64,000 nucleotides of DNA from contig CAJQUW010009261.1 of assembly GCA_907163375.1 (NCBI GenBank), positions 186,001 through 250,000 on the forward strand. The letters are read 5' to 3'. Each line of letters starts with the position of its first letter. Within the stretch, counting starts at the first letter, position 1. This DNA comes from Prostheceraeus crozeri (taxonomy: Eukaryota > Platyhelminthes > Polycladida > Euryleptidae). Below the pieces are notes generated by a model. That model worked only from the letters and a program-made list of their open reading frames with translations, did not search any database and was not told the origin of the DNA. The position numbers were made by a program, and so were the translations under genes. This document shows positions 1 to 13,300 of this stretch, one piece after another.

Positions 1-268
1 CATTTATCACTTTCTAAACAAAGGAAATAGGAAGAAATATAGCTAAAATAGTTAAAATTAGGTTAATGCGTATAAGTTTAAAAAGTACGGGAATTTTTTC
101 TCCGGAAGTCGGAAGGAACCCCGTCTTAATCACATTGCAGTCACTTTAACTTTGCTGATAAAAAATTTGCATTAGAAATTCAGACTGAAGCGCAATTTGA
201 CAGAGCTGCGAAAGATTTCTTACTAATATCCTTATAAGATCCCAGTAGTAGGTCTATAAACTTACTAG
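1..268. other. Non-coding flank left of the first hAT-type element
   Basis: AT-rich sequence with no credible coding region. Positions 261-268 (CTTACTAG) are the left copy of the 8-bp target duplication of the neighbouring element. Confidence 0.5.
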
Positions 269-2903
269 CAGAGCTGGAAAAATTCCACTGAAATTTTTTA
301 ATTCCAATTCCAGAGCAGAAATTTCAATTCCAATTCCAGTCGAACCAGTTCAATTCAATTCCAATTCCATAATGATATTCAATTCCGATAATTGCATGGC
401 GCGTATATGTTAGTGTATCAAAAGTTTCCTCGCTTCAATCTAACCCATGTGCCCGTATCCTATCCTCGTTATTCCTGTGTGCCGTTCCCTGCGTCGTTCC
501 TATGTGCGTTCTCATGTTCATAGTTCACATTTCTTGTTTACATGTGCATGTTTATATGTAGCCGGTCAGCCTACGCCATTTTCGTTTCGTAAACGAGATA
601 TTCAACATCTTGTGAAAAAGAGAAAAGAAAATTAACGGTCAGCAAAGAATCAAACGCTGAGAGAGAGAGAGAGCATAGAAATTAACAGTACCATAGAAAG
701 TCCTAGAATGGAAATTGCATGAAAATTATGGCACACGCCGGGGGAACTAAGTTGGGGCAAAACGCAAATTGTGCGAGCTGGTTTCCATGTTTTCTTATTT
801 GTATTTATATTTATCAAGCCAAATTGTGATCTGGATTGCTGCCCCTTGTCCAAAGATCATACACAAAAGCAATAGTGAATTACAAAATACTGCGGCGACA
901 GGATGACAAAGAAAGAAATCCTTTAAAACGTTCTGTGCGTTCATCATTTTGAAATATCGCTCCTATAATCTATCAAGAGTATTATCAGTCACATATGCAA
1001 CTTGCAATGTCGATTTACAGAACATACATTGCTCCAGCTTGAAATCAGAGGTCAAGAAATCTCAGAGTATTTATTTTACTTGAAAGGGCTCCCCTGTTCA
1101 CTATATTTGAACAATTTTCAAAATCTTTACATGCTTTCGAATATCAGCTTCCAAAATATCATCACACTATATCACATGTGTCATTTAATGATTAATTGAA
1201 AAGTTCCAGCGACTATTCACTTATCTGAGAAATTATTGTCGGTGAAGAAGCTTTCAATGTGTTTATTCGACAAAAGCGCTAGGTTTCTTAACCGTATGAA
1301 GGAGAAATCATCCTATGATTAGAATTTTTTCTATTGAATTCTTGAGATATTCTTACAACCAGTGCACCGCCCACTTTCAATTATGACTTTGTGGACCAAT
1401 TTTTAATTCGAATTTTGAAAAACAGTTGTTAATGACTGCTGCAAATCGACACAATATACCAGCCCAGGGAATAGTAGGCTATGCCACATGAAACAATGCC
1501 ACCATCTCACTTAATATTATCCTAATAAAAATCCTGCATTAATTTGCTGCCAACAACTTCCACAACCAACTTGGCAAATAGTTTGACTATGATACAATGT
1601 TTTAGATCGAATCTGATCTACAAACCATAGATTTTTCCATGTGCCATCATTGTACATAGGCAAGATATCAAACTTCCATTCTAGTGTACTATTATCTACT
1701 TCTATGAGAGAGAGAGATGCGAATAAATCTATTAATAAACTGACAGAAGAAAGAAATTCAATGTGCGAATAACGTGATTGTTGATGGAGGAAAAAACAAC
1801 GATAAAAATGATATCATGAAAACTGATTAATGGTCCATGTTAAAAGAGGAGATTAAAAATTCCGTGATAAGAACGAAATGTGATCGGGTCGAAAGCTAAC
1901 GAGCAGAGATTAAAGGAAATTCTTTCAATTTTCAAAAGAAAATGGATTTATCGTCAAGTGTCAGACATTTGCATAAATTAGAGACGATGAGAAATTGAAA
2001 CAACAACTACCATTAGCAACACATACGACATCTTCAGTAGCTGTTAGAAGAACTCCGGGCTCTCGCGGTGTAACTTGACTACAGAAGTAACAACTACAAC
2101 TGCCTACCAGCGAACAACAACACAGTAGCGTATGCGACAACACATCAGCGAGCGCGATTGAAGATTGACGGTATAAATGACACTGATATTCATGATATTT
2201 ATGATATTATTTTGGTATAAGTGAGTCCGATCGAATTGAAGTGAATTCAACATCAAGAAGTGAACTGCAAGTTTAAAGTTTTTCTTTTATCGTTTTTGTA
2301 TAACTATAGCCTTGAAAATTAATATTGTCAATTGATGTGATTGGAAGTTGAATAATATTTCATGCCATTGCCATATTAATTGAATCATTAATTATTAGAA
2401 TAATTTGTTGACACTGTCTATATTGTGATTTGAACTGACAGGCTGCCCTTTAATGCAGGGTTAATTTTCCTCTTTCCAAACCAATTGTTTTTCGTGTGTA
2501 CAACAATTAAGTTAATCTCCAATTTTTGTGCTTATCCAATCAATAACTAAATTCAACAATTGTTTTATTTTGATTAATTATCTTACCTGATAAATAACTA
2601 AATAACAGATTGAACAAAGATGATTATCTTTTCATTGTTTGCTTAGTTGCTGAATTAACATTGTCCGGGGGTTGTAGGCCCATCAAAGTCACAATTAGCA
2701 CTCTTCGATCTATCTCTCTCTCTTATCTCTGCGTGCAGTTAACACAACGGCCGAATACTGTGATTTCAATTTTTGTACAAATAGATTTATCACAGGTCTA
2801 TCGAAAAAGTGGAATTGAGGTTTATCAAGGTCAATTCCAATTCCAATTCCAGTAGATTTAAATATCGTCAATTCCAATTCCAATTCCGACTTTTCCAACT
2901 CTG
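269..2903. mobile_element. hAT-type non-autonomous DNA transposon, 2.6 kb
   Basis: The left end begins CAGAGCTGGAAAAATTCC and the right end, read inverted, begins CAGAGTTGGAAAAGTCGG. The element is flanked by identical 8-bp copies of CTTACTAG at 261-268 and 2904-2911, the target duplication length typical of hAT transposons. Just inside both ends are runs of the word AATTCC (about 298-370 and 2830-2888) in mutually inverted sense, so they may be subterminal transposase-binding repeats. I find no transposase-like reading frame inside, so it probably moved using a transposase made elsewhere. It lies upstream of NEK10 and could have displaced or supplied upstream regulatory DNA, but nothing in the sequence shows that. 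Confidence 0.8.
659..673. repeat. (GA)n microsatellite
   Basis: Short uninterrupted GA dinucleotide run inside the 269-2903 element. Confidence 0.8.
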
Positions 2904-3508
2904 CTTACTAGACACGCAGTCATCAGTGTATTTTCTGGGCACAGACGTTGATACACTATTTAGTATTCTTTTGGGTTGTGGAAGCAAAGTATTCTTTCGT
3001 CAAAGATTATGTCAAGTGTAAAACCCTTTTCCGGCGCTCTACCGGCTTACTTGTCCATTATGCAAGGTGACTAGATTTCTTTTCAACCAAACCGGGACAC
3101 CTTGCAAAGTAGGAGAAAGAGTCTATTGACGTTCCCTGTATAGCAGGAAACATTTGTCTTTCAAAATTTTTGCATCGCAGCCTTGCTTACTTGAATAATC
3201 GATCTTTTAGAAATCATTGAAAAATTTCAGGTGTAATTACTATAGCCCTGTAAGTCAGAATTGCGCGATGTGTGCAGTTTTATGCAGGCTATTTATAACA
3301 CGTTTATTGTAGCATTGTGTAAGCGAAAATTAGTGTATTTTGGTAAAATGTTGTTTTGTTTACAAGTGTTGTTAAACAGTTGGTCGTTCATCAATTTATT
3401 GCATTTTTGTAAAGTTCTTTCTGTTTTTCTATATAATTGTTTTCCCTTGTGATCTAATACTTTGAAGGCGATGTTAGAATACCATTTTACAATATAATAT
3501 TGATTATT

Positions 3509-3549
3509 GGACAACGTTTCGGATCTGAAAACTCGGTCCATTTTCAAGT
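3509..3549 (-). ncRNA. Degenerate hammerhead-ribozyme-like motif, Penelope-type relic
   Basis: Read on the minus strand, a CTTGA-type segment is followed by a short hairpin (GGACC...GATCC), then CGAAACG, a three-base loop and GTC. This order (CUGA-like core, stem II, GAAA, tiny stem III, GUC) is that of the minimal hammerhead ribozymes known in Penelope-like elements. The first core segment departs from consensus, so self-cleavage is doubtful. The flanking 3.26-3.55 kb is AT-rich, with a minus-strand ORF that I cannot assign to a family. Confidence 0.35.
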
Positions 3550-4796
3550 ACAAAGAAGTTATGAAAGTATTTAAAAATCATAAGTTACAATATATAAAAA
3601 TATCACTATTATCAAATAACGTTTAAATGTCTAGTTAATCTGCAACTCATTGATATCTGAGAATTTAGCTAGCATTTTGATATTTGAGAATTTAGCTGTT
3701 ATGTTTATTGTAACATAACAGTGAACATTGAAATGATGAGCACATAAAAGCATTGTCTATCAGTTGCATCGCAGCTCATTGCGAAGCATTTTCGAATTTG
3801 CTTCTCAGTTCGGTCAAGTTGCATCGCAAGCTGCGATGCGATGGTTGTGGTTTTATCCACATTGCTGCACAAAACATTATCGTCGTATGGACCCTTATAT
3901 GCAACGAATTTTAGAATGCACTTTTTTGTTGTGCTCCGTCACGAACAACGGTGTCAAACCCATACTGTGGCAATCATGGAATCGCTGTTTTAAGTAGCTA
4001 TCCATGCGACGACTTTTTACTAAATGCGTTCGCCGTTTTCATCTCTTAGCATTTTTTCAATTTGTATTCTACGCGCAATTGCAAAAACCTCATCGTCAAT
4101 TTCACGTACGGTACAATAACGGATTATTAGGGCCTGCTACATTTTCATCCATGCAATATGTTCAGCATGCATACTTTGTACTTGTATGTGAACTGTCGCC
4201 TACATACCTGTCATTTTTATGTAATTATTAATTTCATGGCATTATATTATTGGTTTATTATTTTTCCCTGAGCAATATGAGGATTGGTTTTTTGATGCAA
4301 AGAAATGGTTTTATCCTCGACTCACAGAATTCGATTGGCGATTATATTTTGTCGTTATTTACAAGTGTGTTTCCGGGTTCATGAGCTATCACCAAATGAA
4401 ATTGCATTTCTCTGAGCTGAATATAACTTTGTCTTAACGGTGAGCTTTTTATGCATGTAGGAATGCCTAGTTTTGTATCGTTTTGTAATGCCTAATAATG
4501 TATCGTTATTGTGCTTTTTGACAATATTCATTTTGAATTTCGTTATTTTGCTTTCATGTCTCTCTTTACAATGTTTCCACAAAACTCAATGCAAGTAAAG
4601 TGTACACCAATGACCCAAGAACTACTGAGAGTGATGCTAAATTGCAGTCCTTCATTAGCATGGAAGCAAATATCTGAAATGAGGAAGGGGATCCAGTTTT
4701 CAGGTTATTTACAAAAGGTTCAGATCAGAATTGATTCACTCATCATTAAAAGCATATGACGACATTGTAGAGACAGATGAATTAGGTATTTAGCCT

Positions 4797-5051
4797 GTGC
4801 ATAGAGCAAGACGCTGGAGAAATGAAAGAGTGAGGAGCAAACAATATAAAAAGTTGAAGTGGTTTAGAAAAGGAAGCGTTGATTCTGTATTATTTGCGCC
4901 ATCATCAACGAATTCAGAGGTAAGAATAATCATGGAACGTGAAATACGTAAAAGCGAAGTGAAAATACAAGTTGTGGGAAAAGCTGGTACTTCTTTAAAA
5001 AGAAAATTACGAGGATCAAATCCATTAAGAAGTCAAAAATGTAAAGATTGA
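4797..5051 (+). pseudogene. Short basic ORF, possible retroelement fragment
   Basis: An 84-residue basic frame contains a stretch of the kind V-L-F-A-P-S-S-T-N-S-E, then two EIRKS-like segments and a basic, Cys-containing tail. From memory this pattern (hydrophobic strand, Pro, charged helix, G-x-S-L-K, N-P) resembles a linker found just upstream of the Cys-rich or endonuclease part of some invertebrate retroelements. No catalytic domain is present, so the family is unassigned. It may be only a chance frame. Confidence 0.25.
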
Positions 5052-8000
5052 TTCTGTCCTATATACAAATCAGGATGTAGGGGTTTCTTGTAGCGAAAAT
5101 GAAGTTTCTAAAGAAATAAATGCAAAGAATGTCATTCTACATGCATTGATGAAACTTCAAGGAATGGTCAAGATTAGAGGTAAAGAACGTAACCAACAAA
5201 ATAACTCAATTTTGCAGATACATTTTAAATTGAGATATATAAAAAAATAACGAAATTTAAAATGAAGTGTCTAAGTGTACAACAACGATACATTTACATG
5301 ACAAATAGCCGAATCAGTAGAAATAAGAAACGCTAGCAATGAACAATTGATGAACACAAAACAAGAATTTCATTAACTGAATTTGCCTGGATTAGCGATA
5401 TCATAGTAATATTTAAAAAGATTTTTACTTCTAACAACTACATATGTGAGAGGGATGTCTTGCCTATGAAATACGATTTGACTTTGATAGCATCATCCCA
5501 ACTTTGAATCCATCCTTGTAGTGTTCAGCTGAAGCGGCCAGACTGGGGAAATATTTATTCTGTTCAAATTATTTTTAATTATTTTTCTTATTCCGTTATA
5601 ACCGCGCGTCGAAGTGTTCTTTGAATTAGAATTAATATGATGATTTTGATTTAATAATATGATTACTTCATCAGTAAAGAACATACTACTTATCGTGAAG
5701 TGAATTGAATCAGAATGGATTCACAAATCGTCGTTTTATGGATTTGTACATATTTTGATTGCAGTTATCACTTAGATGAAATTTAGTTTTAGAGACATTA
5801 GTGTATTCAACGATCGATCTCTTAGTCTTCCCATTATCTTTCGACAGAAATAATCACCTGTTGAGAAGCGCCGTCTACATTCTGCCAAAGTTAGTTTTAC
5901 TTTCATAAACTATTTCTGATGAAATTGCTAGATAGAATACAACTTTAGCAGAAAGCGGAATGTGGTGCGGATTGTCTCTCATCACACCAGCCTCCCTGCA
6001 CGAAGGAATGGTATGAAGTTTGAAGATTTCACATAATTCTCGCAGCTATATATTGCTTGAACCAACCAGGCGACAGGAACCTATGAGTCTGTTGCAGTCT
6101 CGGGATGCAAATCTTTGATTGCCGATGTGGACTATTGACAATTTCTGAGTAATCGCTCACACAAGAAAACATCCGCTTTATTCTTGTTTTGAACTTGGTT
6201 TTGAAGCTGAATTCTGAGAGTATAAGACAATGCGTTACCGGTACCAGAAATTGTGCTAATTTTGGGGAGCCGGTTCCGGTACTCCCGATTTTTTTGAAAT
6301 TACCAGTTCTAAAATGGTGCTGGGATCAAGCCTTGCCTGAAACTCGAAAAAAGTCGGGGACTCGATTATCTAAGGCAGCTCGTTGTGGTAGGCCGAAATA
6401 GACCTACGTCCAGGCTGTCAGAGAAGATTGACTCCCGTCTAAAATTGTAGTAGTGCAGGTTTTTGATGTTGATAATGTTCCTGTTATTTCAATTTCTTCC
6501 TTCGGACAGTTTTATCAATACCATTTTGTACGATGACTAATGACCATTTTGACTAGACACCAGATCGAAGCCTCGACTATCAACCTATCACGCTAAAATC
6601 CACGAACCTTCACAATCATCCATGGTAGGCATTTGTGGTTATTTCGAGTCTTAATGACGTAGAGAAAATTCACGTATTTGTGCAAATCAATAGAATCAAG
6701 AGCTGATTTATTGAATTCCTTCCCCACTGCTCAACACATGTTGCCGACAAACACGTACCATTTTAGTCAAAAATTCAAGTGAAAGCCATGCTTGATGCAT
6801 TCACTAGCACCATATACTCGTACCATGTTCGATTGTTCATTGGAATAATTGAATACACAGCAGTTGGAATGACATTTCTTTGTGGCTACTCAAAAGGTAG
6901 CCATAGCAATAGACGGAGGCAGACTTGAAGCAAGGCGTGAGAGGCAAGTATACAGTTATTTTAAAAAAATGATCCAATGCGAAAGTTCAACTGGTGATGA
7001 ATTATGACCTCGTTCAGTTAGACGTGCAAGGGAAGACCATTCGAAGGAGAAATGTTTCAGAATTTTGGCGTCGGAGTCATTGTGATTGACGTCAAAGCTG
7101 TCGAGTTACTTGAAGACTAACAGTTACCTACCATATTACCAACATGTTGGAAAACTCGTGTTGTTTGTAGTGGTAGAAGTGATATGACTCTTTATGAGTA
7201 ATTCAAACAGTTTTGCACATTTGTGAGAAACTGAGAAATTCGTTGCTTTGTAATATGAGAAACTGATTTTCTGGTCGGACTATCCTTGTTTCCACCCGCT
7301 GTTGAAAAAAATTCATGCTGTATGTACTTGATCTATTGGTCCCTTCGGGTAAAACTACCCGATTGTCATCAATTCTTTACTGTTATTGTACAAACTCGCA
7401 TAAATGTAAAATAGTGTAAAATAAATGTAAAACCATCATTTTTGCAAGTGTTCTGTATAACTCAAACTCAAAGGGCATTCCAATACGAACCTTCTAAATT
7501 CCACCACATTCAAAAGTAAAAGACGCGGTCGGTAATGCTGTAACTGTTGTTTATTGGTTATTGTTGTTTACTATTGGTTGTTGTTGTAGGGCCTGTCTAA
7601 TAGCCGAAGCACCGAGGAGTTACCGCTCTCTGGTCCGCAATACAGTACCCCGTGTTAGTCATCGGAAAACTTAAATTTTGGTAGGTAAAAATTCAATAAA
7701 TAAAATTCACGCAGCCACGGTGCTATCATGAAGGCTTACCTGTGTTCCACATGAAAGAGGATGAAAATAAGACCCAAAAGGAACATGAAAGCCTTAGAGG
7801 CTTTAACTACAGGCTTCTCGGCTCCACATTTTAATGTGACAGTTTCTGCCACTGCAACAATTCGACTCCAAGCATATCTGTTTATATACTTTTATCACCT
7901 AGTTTGAGTCCGGCTTGTATCCACCAAATCCAAGTCTGGGTCCGATTACAAATTATCTAATTTTCACTAGTAGTCAGTGTACAGGTTGCTAGATTGCAAA

Positions 8001-8877
8001 GGCGCAAACTAATCAGACTAATGAAATTGAATAAGCGGTAAGCGCAATACGTCGTTATTTATATGATGCTGTAACTTCCATGATTTTTCTTGCAGTTCTG
8101 TCTTCTGACTTATGTGCTAATAAACGCTATACTCGTATCTTAGCAACACTCAAATAGTAACATTTTGACTTTATATTTGTATAATACAGTACATGTTGAA
8201 TGCTTCACCGCTTCATGTCATTGCATTACTTCCTCAGTTATTCATTGTTTTGTACCAATGCTGTTCACTACCGTTCATCTGTTACACGATGTTCGGCGCG
8301 GAAACCATCGGTAGCGCGAAAATTCTGAATGCAGTAACTGCGATCACGGCATATAGCAAATTTGTGACACTATTTAACACTGACTTGACTATCCACATTA
8401 TACAGTTGTGTAGACATCAATATAATCATGCCTTTTTATACAACTGAACATTTGAAACTTCTCGATAATTAGGCGGCGTTTCTATTGGGGCACTTAATAT
8501 ACAGTGAAATTCATCAAGTACCAAAAAATGAATAATTGTATAGACAAGCCTGAAAATCTCAATATAATAGCAAAATTTCACTGACCTCCTTCAAGCAAGT
8601 TGCTTTCACCAATATGCACCTCCCTGCATGCCAAGGGTCATAAACACACCATCGCGCTTAGATCAATTATTTCAATTAATGGTCTGCATGTTCATGACAA
8701 GCTCAGTGATTGGCCTTTTACAATGAAATTTGTAAATACTATATGTTTAATTTAGGCATTCATCAACAAGTCCTACCATTTTTCACGTCTATTGTTACGT
8801 GTATATACCCTTACATCTTACTTCTAATTCCTATCATTAAAATTCCTGTATTCCATATGATAATGCAGCTATTCCCG

Positions 8878-8945
8878 GCGCTGTGGCTTTGTGGTAGAGC
8901 GTTCGCTCTGCGTCCGGGAGACCTTGGTTCAAATGTTGTTCGGTT
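8878..8945 (+). repeat. tRNA-derived SINE head or tRNA pseudogene
   Basis: An A-box-like word (TGGCTTTGTGG, 8884-8894) and a B-box-like word (GGTTCAAAT, 8926-8934) lie about 40 bases apart with a potential anticodon stem between them, as in RNA polymerase III promoters of tRNA-derived SINEs. No intact acceptor stem or CCA context is seen, so this is not called a working tRNA gene. Confidence 0.5.
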
Positions 8946-10070
8946 CAAACTAATGTTCTGGTAAGCGCCGGGGCGTAAATTTAACATTTCGCGCGTAAAT
9001 GCGTCGATTGAGAACTGTGAGCGTAAATTTATAATTCAATGAAGGTGAACCCAATATTTTAATTATAAAATTTCGTATTTGTGGAGTAAGTCAAACGAAA
9101 GTTGCAGTCACATCATGACACCGCTTTATTTTTGAATAAATAGTATGTGTATAGATGACTCCATCCAAGAATAAATAAATTCTTTCACTAATAACTTCAT
9201 GAGGGCGGCGAATTGAAAAATAGGGACGGCGAAGGAATTCCTTCAAAAGAAGGAAACTCACATCACTGTTTCTATGAAAATGTTAAGAAGTCATTACACA
9301 CATGAACCTTTTACTAGTCTAAGAAAGGAGATTCTGAATAGAAGCGATTACTGATGTCATATAGAATGACCTGTAGATGCTTGGCATATTTCAACGTCTC
9401 CTCTCAAATTAACTTTGGTGCCTCTTGAGCGCAATCACATCACTGTAGAAATTTCATAAAAACATGCGACATTTATGTTCCGGATAAGATGTCTACATGC
9501 TCTTGTACTGCTTAAAAAATTAGCAACATTTTTTTTAATTAACGAAGGGTTTATTTCATTATTATCACATAGCATGATCGACTGTCAGTATGGAGAAACA
9601 TCATTCACAATGAAGAACATTGTGGATATCAGGGAACATTATCCTACTTAGAAAATGCATTATACGACCATTGTGTTTTACATTATGATTAATGTGCATA
9701 CCCGGCGAGGAATGTTATTGCATGGATGTAGACGCTTAAGGCTTATATTGACCATTCCGGGAAGATCTTATTTTTTAGAGAAAAATTGCCACTTGCTTTC
9801 CTCAGGAGTAAAAAGTAAAATTTTTGACTCAACGTTTCGAGTATTTAGATGAATGCACTATGATCAAATCCATCTAAACCAGTAAAAGAGAGATTATGTC
9901 ATGTTTGTATGCGTAAATCGTATATTGCATGCCATTATTTGAAAAGTTGTAATACATGCACGAAAATATGCTTTCTATGAACCCATGCGTAAATGTGGAG
10001 AGATGCGATTTATTTTTTTCACTCATTTTTTGTTTCAGCAGACCTCTGTTTACCTGGCTGACTGTGAGGA

Positions 10071-10387
10071 ATGTCCAAGGCTGGCGCGTCTTCAGATCGC
10101 TCAGTTGAATCTGAGTCTGCTAGGCTAGCGGACATTCGCGCAATTATTTCAATCCTCAAGTCAGTTTGGCCTGAAGCAGAATCCATTCAAGCAAATCAGA
10201 CCCCGTCGGAGTTATCATGGCCGAAATGCCGCGATCCAATACCAAAGCATATAGGGGAAGAGACACAGTTGATGGAAGCATTCGCTTACAAACATGAGCA
10301 GGAACGCAGATTTCATCAAAACGCAAATTTAGGCAAGCATTATGATGAAATCATGGTGGCAATTCTGCAACATCGTTTTACAACAAA
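10071..10387 (+). CDS. NEK10: NEK10 coding exon 1 (residues 1-105)
   Basis: The acceptor TTTGTTTCAG ends at 10038, so a short 5'UTR portion (10039-10070) precedes the ATG and at least one upstream non-coding exon is expected. An in-frame TGA at 10065-10067 fixes the start. The donor AAA/GTAAGT is at 10387/10388 and the exon ends two bases into codon 106. The end of the exon aligns with the vertebrate segment just before the first armadillo helix; the first 45 residues are poorly conserved. Confidence 0.85.
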
Positions 10388-13300
10388 GTAAGTCGAAAAG
10401 TATTGATGCGAAATTTTTTAATTATATTCTGGATTATTAAGCTCACTAATTTTGTCTTCTTGCCTCGAATCTCGATTGAATTAAGCAAGTAAATATGCTC
10501 GACATATATGTACATTGTTCATGTGCAATACAACATCTAGAACGCAAATCTACTTGATTTATTAAATTTGTTCAGTTTTAAGATGACTCGGTCAATGATA
10601 TCTGTAGGTAAATGGTATTCTGTCTCTAAAGTGTCGCTTAGAGAAAAAACACAAATGATGAAGTTGTGCAAATAAGAGACGGCATATTTTATCAAAAGTA
10701 AAGATGAGCGATCCTACCCAAACCCGAAGAAATCCGAGTTCGGGTTTGAGCACACAGATTTTGGAAATCTGTCAGAATTTGTGCATAACTTTTCACCGAA
10801 AGCTTGATGCAATATCAATCTACCATGCAGTGCAAAAGTCTCGGTAATCGATTTGATCAATACTCTTGCTTTTTTGCGTTACTATTATTTAGTAACAAGG
10901 AAATTATTATTTCTACCTTGTATATTCACTTTTATGTCATTTTTATCGAAGATGTTTGCCAAATATGATAAAAGGACTTTGATACGACTTCATAAAGTGT
11001 ATGCCTACTCTAATTTAATTTCAAAAACATCAAACAAATATTTCAATTTGTGTTATCGAACTTTCTGGAGTAAGTAATGACAGCAGCGTCAAGTGATGTT
11101 TGGAGTAAATGTGAAAGCTGGTGAACAGAAAAATCTGTAGAAGTGCTTAGATGGCTACTGGTTTCAGCAATCCATGTCTTTTCACGCTCCGGCACTTCAA
11201 TTGTATACATTAAAAACTAATCCAACAGTGTTACAAAGGAGTAAGCATTCTATCTTATGTTATCGGTACTGCTGTTAAGTGTCAGCCATGAAATTCAGTC
11301 CACGTCAACGTATATGCTGATCAATACCAGGGTTATAGACAATTGTGGTTTTGTATTTGTTTGCATTCCTGATGTAAATATCTTATCTCATAAAATGGAT
11401 CATGTTGACTTAATTCAATATTGAAATGAAATAAAGATGATTTTTCACTATTGTGAAAAAGTTTATATTCTTTCTGAAATGTATATATGTATCAACAGTA
11501 TATGTACTTAGTTAATACTAGGGAAAAGAGATAATTTATCTAATAACTACAATCTCAAATATGGCATGCGTGCATACTATTTCATAGAAATTTATGTTAA
11601 TTTCATTGAATAACTATTTGAAATTCTCCTCATATTTTTGCGGTTGTGTCATCATTTTTATTCTATCCAATTAGTCAATGCAGCGCGCTTGCTCCTAGAG
11701 GAGAGTACAATGTAATCTGGATGATGTCCCTTCCTGAAGACTATCTACGATGCTTCAATGGACAGATTTGAACCTGGGATGAACTCTTTATATAACTCTA
11801 AATTTACCTGTATTCCTCTAATATGATGACTTTCAAGTTATGCGAGTAAGCATAATATCATGAATGGTTTTCGTATCGAGTCTGGTCGGGTCCGGTTCTG
11901 ATATTTTCTAATCGGGTTCGGGTAAAATTTTTAGGCTCAACCCGACCTCGAGTTAGTCCGAATCGGGTTTCAAAAATCATGAAGCTCGACCCGACGCTCA
12001 TCCTTAATCAAAAGCAATTCATATCTGCTCATATCGAAGTCGTGTACTTAGTAGCGTTGATTATAATTCGTGCATACAAGCATTACCTCCTTTATGTTGT
12101 GCTGGGGGCGACAAAAATGTCGTTTTATGTTATTTTGTGTTGCTTAAGTTACTTGCATGAACTTTCGTAGTAATAATGATATCACACATCTTGCGGCCTC
12201 CATGTAATTAAAATTGCGAATCATGGGTACAAATGTACAAAGAAATTCATAAAGAAAATGCAAATGAACTGAAGCAGTATCAGAGTCTCTAGGAATGAAG
12301 TTCATAAATGTGAAAAATGAATCGAAGAGACGAAAAATCTTCTGTCCTTGAACATCTACATGTATGTTAAGATAATTAATCTAATAGCGCATGATCCTGA
12401 GAATCTAATAACGCATGAGTGGTCTGTGTGGCACAGTGGTTAAGTGCTTGGCCTAACGATCTTTCAGTCCAGAGGTCGAGCCCCAAAAGTGTCATTGGAA
12501 GTCGTCAGGAAGGGCATCCGGGCTAAAAGATCACAACGCTCCAGTAAAAAGTCTGACTTTGTCAGCACCGTCGAACCTCCCAGTATGGGGAGTATTGACG
12601 TTAAAACATCATTCAATTTGACAAATCCATGAATATCACTTAACCTGCTTCTCATAAATCATTGGCTTTAAAAAACAGCACAAAAGCCATGTAGAAAACT
12701 ATTCTCTGCTATCGATTAACAGTTGAACACAATGTTTCACACGTTTTCGAACATGCACAATCTTGTCGAAATCTACCCAAAAATTCTGATTGAAAATGAC
12801 CTAGTTTTTTTCTTTCTAACCATGTATAATCAGGTAGCAACATAATAGCAAAGCTGAACCTCTCCCTTCCTGATGGAACTTGGATGTTGCGTAATGATAA
12901 TACAGATGTCAAGCGATGCTGTTATTCATAGAGATGTCATTGTAATACGGGAGTATCTTTGCATAGGCTATTATAATAATCAGAAAACAAGCATAGATGC
13001 CACATATGAACCATGCATAATCAGCTAATATTTGTCAATGTTGGTTCATTGCTGATGGAGTTGTCGGTACGGGAGGTCAGTCATGATGAGAATCGAAAGA
13101 CAGATTATTTCCCAATTTTTTCGACGTCTTGTTTTAATGTAAGTATACCAATTCACCTTACGCGTTTCGTGTATACACATGCAGTCAAGGGTGCTTTCGG
13201 GTGTATCACAAGATCTTGGGTCAACACCACAGGATCGACCTAAACTCAAGAACCAGCCTTGTTGGCCGCATAAACATAAGATTAATGTTGAAAATAAGTG

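Larger units (their letters stand above)
2912..10038. other. Intergenic region upstream of NEK10
   Basis: About 7 kb with only short ORFs of no recognised family. It holds a ribozyme-like Penelope relic (3.5 kb), a weak retroelement-like ORF (4.8-5.05 kb) and a tRNA-derived SINE head (8.9 kb). The NEK10 promoter and any non-coding first exon should lie here or further left, because the first coding exon is preceded by a splice acceptor. I could not locate either. Confidence 0.5.

Noticed and set aside
3764-4231. Two consecutive plus-strand ORFs (77 and 75 codons) as a possible small gene
   Set aside because: Neither has family motifs, convincing splice joins or codon bias; they look like chance frames in AT-rich DNA.
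8878-8945. Functional tRNA gene
   Set aside because: The A and B boxes are present but acceptor-stem pairing and a proper cloverleaf are not convincing; a SINE head or pseudogene is the better reading.
9780-9850. CCTCAGGAG and CAACGTTTCGAG words as another hammerhead motif
   Set aside because: The segments are in the wrong order and spacing for a hammerhead core on either strand.
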